The translations under genes were made by a program, and so were the position numbers. Source: Methanomassiliicoccales archaeon (GTDB taxonomy: Archaea; Thermoplasmatota; Thermoplasmata; Methanomassiliicoccales; JACIVX01). Taken from it: 8,756 nucleotides of DNA. How positions within the stretch are numbered: the stretch's first letter is position 1; each line of letters starts with the position of its first letter. The notes under the pieces are model-generated. The model did no database searches. It saw only the letters and a list, made by a program, of their open reading frames with translations, and was not told the DNA's origin. The stretch spans positions 1-8,756 of the forward strand of contig JANHAK010000039.1 in NCBI GenBank assembly GCA_024464195.1, read 5' to 3'. This document shows, one piece after another, positions 4,108 to 8,756 of this stretch.

Positions 4108-7100
4108 ATGGGCATTAAAGCAATGTTTGGTGATGGGATGGGATATTTTCAATCATTGTTCGATACAGAGCTCAAAACGCTGAAGAAAGCGAGAAAACTT
4201 ATTGAAGATGCTAATTCCCGATTTAGTACTGGCAAACTTGATTCCGCGAAATCCGAATTGAATAAAGCCAGGGATATGATTCTTCAGGAGATCCCTGATG
4301 TGAAAAAGTACGCAAAAGATTTCGCGGATGTATTGGTTTCTCTCTCTGAGAATTATCTGAAATATGGTTTACCTGAAGAGGCGGTGAAGCTTTCTGACAA
4401 GGCTATAACCTTAACTCCCGACTCCGTGAGTGCAACAATTTGTAAAGCAAAATCACTTGCCGCCATCGGCTCAGTCGAAGAGGCTTTATCGATCCTTGAT
4501 AAAATTATTGCGCAAGCTCCGAGTAACAAAGATGCATGGGCAGAAAAAGGCAGAATTCTTGACGCCACTGGCAGGATATCGGAAGCACTTCATTGCTATG
4601 AGAAGATCGTCGAAATTGATCCCAACGACATTTCTTTTTATGATATTATCATCACCAAGACACCGGACAAGATACTTTGGCTGAGAAAAAAAGGAGAAAC
4701 GCTCCTGCGAAATGAAAAAGCTGAAGAAGCACTCAAAGTATTCGACGAAGCCCTTTCCTTGACTCCTGGAAATCTGGATGTTCTTCTCGCTAAAGGAAAT
4801 GCACTTGTCGTCCTCAAACGATATAGCGATGCGGCAATGGTGTACGATGAAGTGCTTCTGAAAGATCCACGCAACTTTACCGCACATCTTAACAAGGCGC
4901 GTTCCCATAGAGAGAAAGGCGAAACAGATGATGCCCTCAGACACTACCGTGAAGCGCTCAGGTCTGACCCCTCTCACAAAGAGACCTGGCTTGAAGCAGG
5001 GACGATGCTCGAACACCTCGGTAAATTTGAAGAAGCACTGAAATCGTATGATCGAGCCCTAGAAATCGATAATAATTATCTTCCAGCTCTTGAAGGAAAA
5101 TGCAGCATTCTGAGGAAACTCGGTAGGGATACGGAGCTTGCCGAATGCTGTTCGAAGTTGCTTGAACTGAGTCCTGATAACATTCAGTGGATTGTTATAA
5201 AAGCAGAAGCTCAGATGAAAATTGGCCAGGTCGAGGCTGCTTTGAGAACTGTATCGAGTGCACTCGAGCGTTTTCCTCGAGAGCCTGATTTGCTTGAGAA
5301 GAAAAGAGTCGCACTTTATGCGTTGGGCAAATACGATGATCTGATCAGTGTATGCAACGAAATCCTTTCACTGCATCCTGATAATGTTGATGCCTTGCAC
5401 GACCAGGGTTTTGCTTATTATAAAATCGGAAAATTCTTTGAGGCTATCAAGGTTCTTGAAAAGGCATCGAAAATACAGCCAGATCGTGAAAGCACTTTTG
5501 TTATTCTCAAAGAATGCTTTAAACATCTGGAAAGGGATAAGGACGTTTTAGAGGCATGCGACAACATCATTAGGATCAACCCCAAAAACAAGTCCGCACT
5601 CATGGACAAAGCAATTGCGCTCGACAGACTCAATAAGAAAATTGATGCAGTCGAAATGTACAAAAGAGTTCTTGATATCGACCCATCTGACGAAGAAGCG
5701 CTCAAGAATATATCAGTCGCCCTTTTCACGCTGAGGCGTTATGACGAGGCACTTGAGTGGTCTTCGGCTGGTGCAACATCCTATCCATCAAATAAGATCT
5801 TCTGGCGCGTGCGAGGCGATAGTCTCTATGCGCTCGGAAGATTCGATGAAGCGGCAGAAGCGTTCACAAAGGGAATTGCCATCGATCCTCAAGACAGCAA
5901 ACTCTGGTATTCAAAGGGTCTTGCTCTCGAAAGTGCCAAGAGATTTGAGGAGGCGCTAGCGTGTTATGAAAAAACACTCGCACTCGATCCAGATGATAAG
6001 AATGCATTGATAAGCAAAGGCGTCACGCTTGAATGGCTCGAGCGGTATCCCGAGGCACTTTCATCGTATGACGTCGCGATCAGTCTCGATACCGACAACC
6101 GATTTGTGCACATACGCCGGGGCTACGTCCTTGCAAAGATGAACAAACATGATGAAGCTGTCGCCGCTTTTGACCGTGCGCTCGATATCGCACCGAAGGA
6201 TCTTGAAGTCCTCGAGGCGAAGAAACACTCACTTAAAGCACTTGAAAAATATAACGAGGTTATCAGAGTTTGTGATCTGATTATTAGGCTTGACTCGCGA
6301 AACAAGAATGCGTGGTTTGACAGGGGCGTTGCATGTCATCGGATCGGTGATCTCGCTGAGGCAATCAAATCGTTTGATAGGGCGCTCGAGATTGATTCAT
6401 ACGATCTGGGTATTCTTGAACATAAGAAGTCGGCGGTCATCGCAATTGGTGATCCAAATGAAATTCTTAAAGTGACAGAGCGGATTCTTCAAATCGATCC
6501 GAGGAATAAGCTCGCGTTGATTGATAAGGGAATTGCGCTCGAAAAAATTGGTCGTCTTGATGAAGCTGTTGAAAATTATGATAAGGCAATTCAAATTGAC
6601 AACACAGACAAGGTCGCATTTTACCACAAAGGTCTCGCGCTCACGGAATTGGGAAGATATAGAGAGGCCGTGGAGGCGTTCGACCGGGCTTTCAAATTGG
6701 ATCCGACTGATCCTTACACACTTGATAATAAGGGAAGAGCACTCCTTCTCATGCATAACTTCGTTGATGCACTTCGGGTCTTTGAGCAGTGTATTAAGAT
6801 GTCGCCTTCGAATGCTAGATTCCACACCGATAGGGGAAAGGCGCTTGCTTCGCTTGATAGACTCGGTGAGGCGATTGAGGCATTTGACCATGCCCTCCAG
6901 CTTGATCCATCAGATGCGCAGGCTTGGAAATACAAAGGCGGCGTCCTATTCAGGATGGGGGAGTATGAAGAGGCAGCTAGTTGCTATTCGAAGGCGATTG
7001 AACTCGGTGTTGAGGACGCAGCAGTCTATCGCTTCAGGGGAAAAGCTCTCGAAAAGCTAAATCGACTGGAAGAAGCCTTGGAAAGCTATCAGAAATCTAT

Positions 7101-8430
7101 TGCTATAGATGCCAACGCCCCCTCTGTTTGGTTGAGTCTGGCCGCTGTACAAATGAAATTAGGTGATCTCGCGGCCGCTTCTGGAAGCATCGATCGTTCT
7201 ATCGATCTCGACTCAAATGACAAGGAAGCGTGGCTTGTTCGGGCAGAGATTATGCAGAAATTGGAAAATGTGGATGAAGCGATCAAATCGTATGATAAAG
7301 CGATAGGCATCGATCCGAAAGAAAAGGTCGCGTGGGCTGGAAAGGGATCCGTTTTGTTGCGTCTCGAAAAATATGAGCAGGCTAAGCGCGCTTTTGAGAA
7401 AGCTCTTGAACTCGATCGAAATTACGATTTGGCAAGGGAAGGATTGAAGGTCGCAGAGGAGAAACTCAGGGAAAAGGAGATCGCTGGTTATGCTGAGAAA
7501 CTGCTCGAGTACGAATATCGAGCGGGAAAGAAAGTCACGAGGGAAGAAGCTTTTCGTGAAGCTGGCGTGCCATTTTCCTATCTGGATGATGTGATGCGGT
7601 ATCTCGATCAGAAGGAAAGCGTTAACATCAATTTGCTTACAGACGAGGAGTTCGATGAATATGAACGACTCTCCCGTTCGATAATATTGGCAGCGTATCG
7701 AAATCCCAACGTCGGAAGATATGGGTTGCGCTTGTGCGATGTCTTTATGAACATGCCTGAGAGAGATATCAGGAAGGCCAAGAAAGTGCTATCATACATC
7801 CAGGCGGTTAACGAAATTGACTTCTCCAATGCAACGGCAGACGAGCGTTCCGATCGTTTCATTCGCGCGGCACTCAATTTACCCGAGGAACAGCGTTCGG
7901 CGATTGGTCTCATGGAAAACCTTGGTTTGGGAATTTATAATGCGAGAAAACTTGTTGGTATTCTCCGATCATTGAAGTCAGAGACGTATAAGACGCCGAC
8001 GGTGCGGGTTAAGGAAATACCTGAGCGCAAACAGCTTGTTGACATCGAAAGAGAAGAGAAGTCTAAGGCATCTGATGTTAGGAAAGAAAGCACTGAGAAG
8101 CCATTGGCTCGAAGGGAACAGGATCTCTATTCGAGGTTGTACCAGGAGACAAAAACGGTCGAGGAAGCACCTCGAGCAGAGGAACTCAAAGGGCGTCGAT
8201 GTTTGTTCCACGGAAATCAGGCAGTAATGAGATGCGCCTCATGCGGTACCTTGTTGTGCGCGGACTGCGTTGCAAAATCGAATTATTGTCCGAGATGTGG
8301 AACGGCAATTGAAAAGAAAGGTATGAAGACAGAGGGTAAACAGGAAGAGCCAAGAGAAATGAAAGCGGTCAAAGAAAAAGCCGATCGGAGCGAAGATGAT
8401 AAGGGATCAAGGGACTGGACGCGGCTCTGA
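4108..8430 (+). CDS. Giant TPR protein with C-terminal helical and zinc-binding domains
   Basis: This 1440-residue soluble protein has no signal peptide or membrane segment. A helical N-terminus (about 1-70) leads into 30 tetratricopeptide repeats (71-1104), each 34 residues and mostly ending '[L/I]DP'. A 14-residue insertion (173-186) follows the third. Such arrays form a protein-binding superhelix, so a scaffold role is inferred. A charged linker (1105-1125) precedes an unrecognised helical domain (about 1126-1290, including 'NVGRYGLRLCDVFMNM' and 'LPEEQRSAIGLMENLGLGIY'). A basic/acidic low-complexity linker (1291-1360) follows, then a zinc module with C1365, H1368, C1376, C1379, C1384, C1387, C1394 and C1397 (CxxH, CxxC, CxxC, CxxC; B-box-like) and a charged tail. 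Start is uncertain: ATGs at 4108, 4123 and 4138 are in frame, and GGTGA (4129-4133) favours 4138. It is convergent with truD. Confidence 0.9.
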   Translation: MGIKAMFGDGMGYFQSLFDTELKTLKKARKLIEDANSRFSTGKLDSAKSELNKARDMILQEIPDVKKYAKDFADVLVSLSENYLKYGLPEEAVKLSDKAITLTPDSVSATICKAKSLAAIGSVEEALSILDKIIAQAPSNKDAWAEKGRILDATGRISEALHCYEKIVEIDPNDISFYDIIITKTPDKILWLRKKGETLLRNEKAEEALKVFDEALSLTPGNLDVLLAKGNALVVLKRYSDAAMVYDEVLLKDPRNFTAHLNKARSHREKGETDDALRHYREALRSDPSHKETWLEAGTMLEHLGKFEEALKSYDRALEIDNNYLPALEGKCSILRKLGRDTELAECCSKLLELSPDNIQWIVIKAEAQMKIGQVEAALRTVSSALERFPREPDLLEKKRVALYALGKYDDLISVCNEILSLHPDNVDALHDQGFAYYKIGKFFEAIKVLEKASKIQPDRESTFVILKECFKHLERDKDVLEACDNIIRINPKNKSALMDKAIALDRLNKKIDAVEMYKRVLDIDPSDEEALKNISVALFTLRRYDEALEWSSAGATSYPSNKIFWRVRGDSLYALGRFDEAAEAFTKGIAIDPQDSKLWYSKGLALESAKRFEEALACYEKTLALDPDDKNALISKGVTLEWLERYPEALSSYDVAISLDTDNRFVHIRRGYVLAKMNKHDEAVAAFDRALDIAPKDLEVLEAKKHSLKALEKYNEVIRVCDLIIRLDSRNKNAWFDRGVACHRIGDLAEAIKSFDRALEIDSYDLGILEHKKSAVIAIGDPNEILKVTERILQIDPRNKLALIDKGIALEKIGRLDEAVENYDKAIQIDNTDKVAFYHKGLALTELGRYREAVEAFDRAFKLDPTDPYTLDNKGRALLLMHNFVDALRVFEQCIKMSPSNARFHTDRGKALASLDRLGEAIEAFDHALQLDPSDAQAWKYKGGVLFRMGEYEEAASCYSKAIELGVEDAAVYRFRGKALEKLNRLEEALESYQKSIAIDANAPSVWLSLAAVQMKLGDLAAASGSIDRSIDLDSNDKEAWLVRAEIMQKLENVDEAIKSYDKAIGIDPKEKVAWAGKGSVLLRLEKYEQAKRAFEKALELDRNYDLAREGLKVAEEKLREKEIAGYAEKLLEYEYRAGKKVTREEAFREAGVPFSYLDDVMRYLDQKESVNINLLTDEEFDEYERLSRSIILAAYRNPNVGRYGLRLCDVFMNMPERDIRKAKKVLSYIQAVNEIDFSNATADERSDRFIRAALNLPEEQRSAIGLMENLGLGIYNARKLVGILRSLKSETYKTPTVRVKEIPERKQLVDIEREEKSKASDVRKESTEKPLARREQDLYSRLYQETKTVEEAPRAEELKGRRCLFHGNQAVMRCASCGTLLCADCVAKSNYCPRCGTAIEKKGMKTEGKQEEPREMKAVKEKADRSEDDKGSRDWTRL
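4318..7419 (+). repeat. 102-base period: 30 tandem tetratricopeptide repeat units
   Basis: Counting from the proline or equivalent residue that closes each unit, repeats end at residues 104, 138, 172, then 186 (short), 220, 254 and so on every 34 residues to 1104. From residue 187 to 1104 (bases 4666-7419) this is 27 units with no indel. The most canonical units carry W/F-x3-G, then Y or F and 'EEA', then 'ALxLDP' (for example 595-628). The DNA copies have diverged, so this is an old protein-level array, not a recent nucleotide expansion. Confidence 0.9.
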
Positions 8431-8439
8431 TTGCGCAGG

Positions 8440-8454
8440 ATTTTTATGAAAAAT
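8440..8454. terminator. Possible bidirectional terminator between convergent genes
   Basis: ATTTTT-ATG-AAAAAT in the 29-base gap is a 6-base-pair inverted repeat. It gives a T5 run on each strand, just past the TPR stop and just past the truD stop. U-runs are typical archaeal termination signals, and the symmetry suits both transcripts. The stem itself is too AT-rich to be stable. Confidence 0.4.
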
Positions 8455-8459
8455 GATGA

Positions 8460-8756
8460 TTAATACGATATCACATCAGCTTTCATAATTTCCCTTAGAA
8501 GGGCAGTGGCATAACAACCGCGGTCGAGAGAAAATGAGATTAATACCTCATCGTTCTCGACAAAATATGTCAAATTTTTCATCCTGGCTAGGAGCTCCCT
8601 TCGGCTGCCTCTCGAGCTACACTGGGGCAATTCTGGGACAACGAAATCTTTCTTTGTGATCCCCTCATTTTCAATGATTTCCCTTTCGATCGCTCCCATT
8701 TCGCCTTCCGCGAATTCACTCTCAGAACCGAACAGAACGCCGCTGACAAATGCCTT
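8460..8756 (-). CDS. truD: tRNA pseudouridine synthase D (TruD), C-terminal part
   Basis: The frame runs off the window's end, so only the last 98 residues are present. TruD isomerises U13 (and, in archaea, sometimes other uridines) in tRNA to pseudouridine. The fragment carries the family's conserved C-terminal blocks: 'SGVLFG' with 'EFAEGEMGAIEREI' (fragment residues 5-27), a 'SSRGSRREL' block (47-55) where most relatives have S-x-G-T-R-R, and 'GCYATALLREIMK' (80-92), usually GSYAT. The catalytic aspartate and active-site motifs lie in the missing N-terminal part, so activity cannot be judged. The gene is convergent with the TPR gene. The serine-to-cysteine change at residue 81 is minor. 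Identification is confident. Confidence 0.9.
   Translation of the reverse strand, partial: KAFVSGVLFGSESEFAEGEMGAIEREIIENEGITKKDFVVPELPQCSSRGSRRELLARMKNLTYFVENDEVLISFSLDRGCYATALLREIMKADVISY

Noticed and set aside
4486..5016. 176-codon open frame on the minus strand inside the TPR gene
   Set aside because: It is an antisense shadow of the repeat-coding sequence, with no promoter or ribosome binding site and low-quality composition.
6521..7060. 179-codon open frame in another plus frame inside the TPR gene
   Set aside because: The translated sequence is arginine/serine-rich out-of-frame reading of TPR codons; the TPR frame is clearly the coding one.
4318..7419. Tandem repeat array considered as CRISPR or recent DNA expansion
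   Set aside because: The 102-base units are diverged and coding throughout; the periodicity is at the protein level (TPR), with no identical repeats or spacers.

Overview
The window looks archaeal. It carries an archaeosine synthase (ArcS, an archaeal tRNA-modification enzyme), a tRNA-Gly gene with a short intron at position 37/38 bounded by a textbook bulge-helix-bulge splice motif, TATA-like boxes about 27 bases upstream of apparently leaderless start codons, and an archaeal-type TruD. A methanogen-related or other member of the Thermoplasmatota/Euryarchaeota is a reasonable guess, but nothing here fixes the lineage.

Layout. (1) 1-629, plus strand: the 3' end of a DsrE/TusD-like gene and a complete DsrF/TusC-like gene, translationally coupled, ending at T-rich sequence. 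(2) 720-2486, plus strand: arcS, behind its own TATA-like box and probably leaderless. (3) 2487-3333: about 850 bases with little coding capacity. It holds one plausible 51-codon ORF whose 3' end contains interleaved inverted repeats (pseudoknot order a-b-a'-b'), followed by weak, disrupted ORFs that may be gene remnants. (4) 3334-3432, minus strand: intron-containing tRNA-Gly(UCC). (5) 3605-3922, minus strand: a small acidic protein of unknown function with a clear promoter and terminator hairpin. (6) 4108-8430, plus strand: a 1440-residue protein made mostly of 30 tetratricopeptide repeats, then an unrecognised helical domain and a B-box-like zinc-binding module. (7) 8460-8756, minus strand: the C-terminus of tRNA pseudouridine synthase TruD, convergent with the TPR gene and separated from it by 29 bases.

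How it fits together. Much of the window concerns tRNA: ArcS modifies G15, TruD makes pseudouridine 13, the TusC/TusD-like pair belongs to a family that relays sulfur (to tRNA thiolation in bacteria), and a tRNA gene lies among them. That tRNA has G15 and C48, so it is a credible ArcS substrate. Whether the sulfur-relay pair acts on tRNA here is inference. The most unusual object is the TPR protein. Twenty-seven consecutive 34-residue repeats run without a single indel, part of the array shows a 68-residue two-repeat super-period with a divergent cysteine-bearing repeat type, and a separate C-terminal helical plus zinc-binding region follows.
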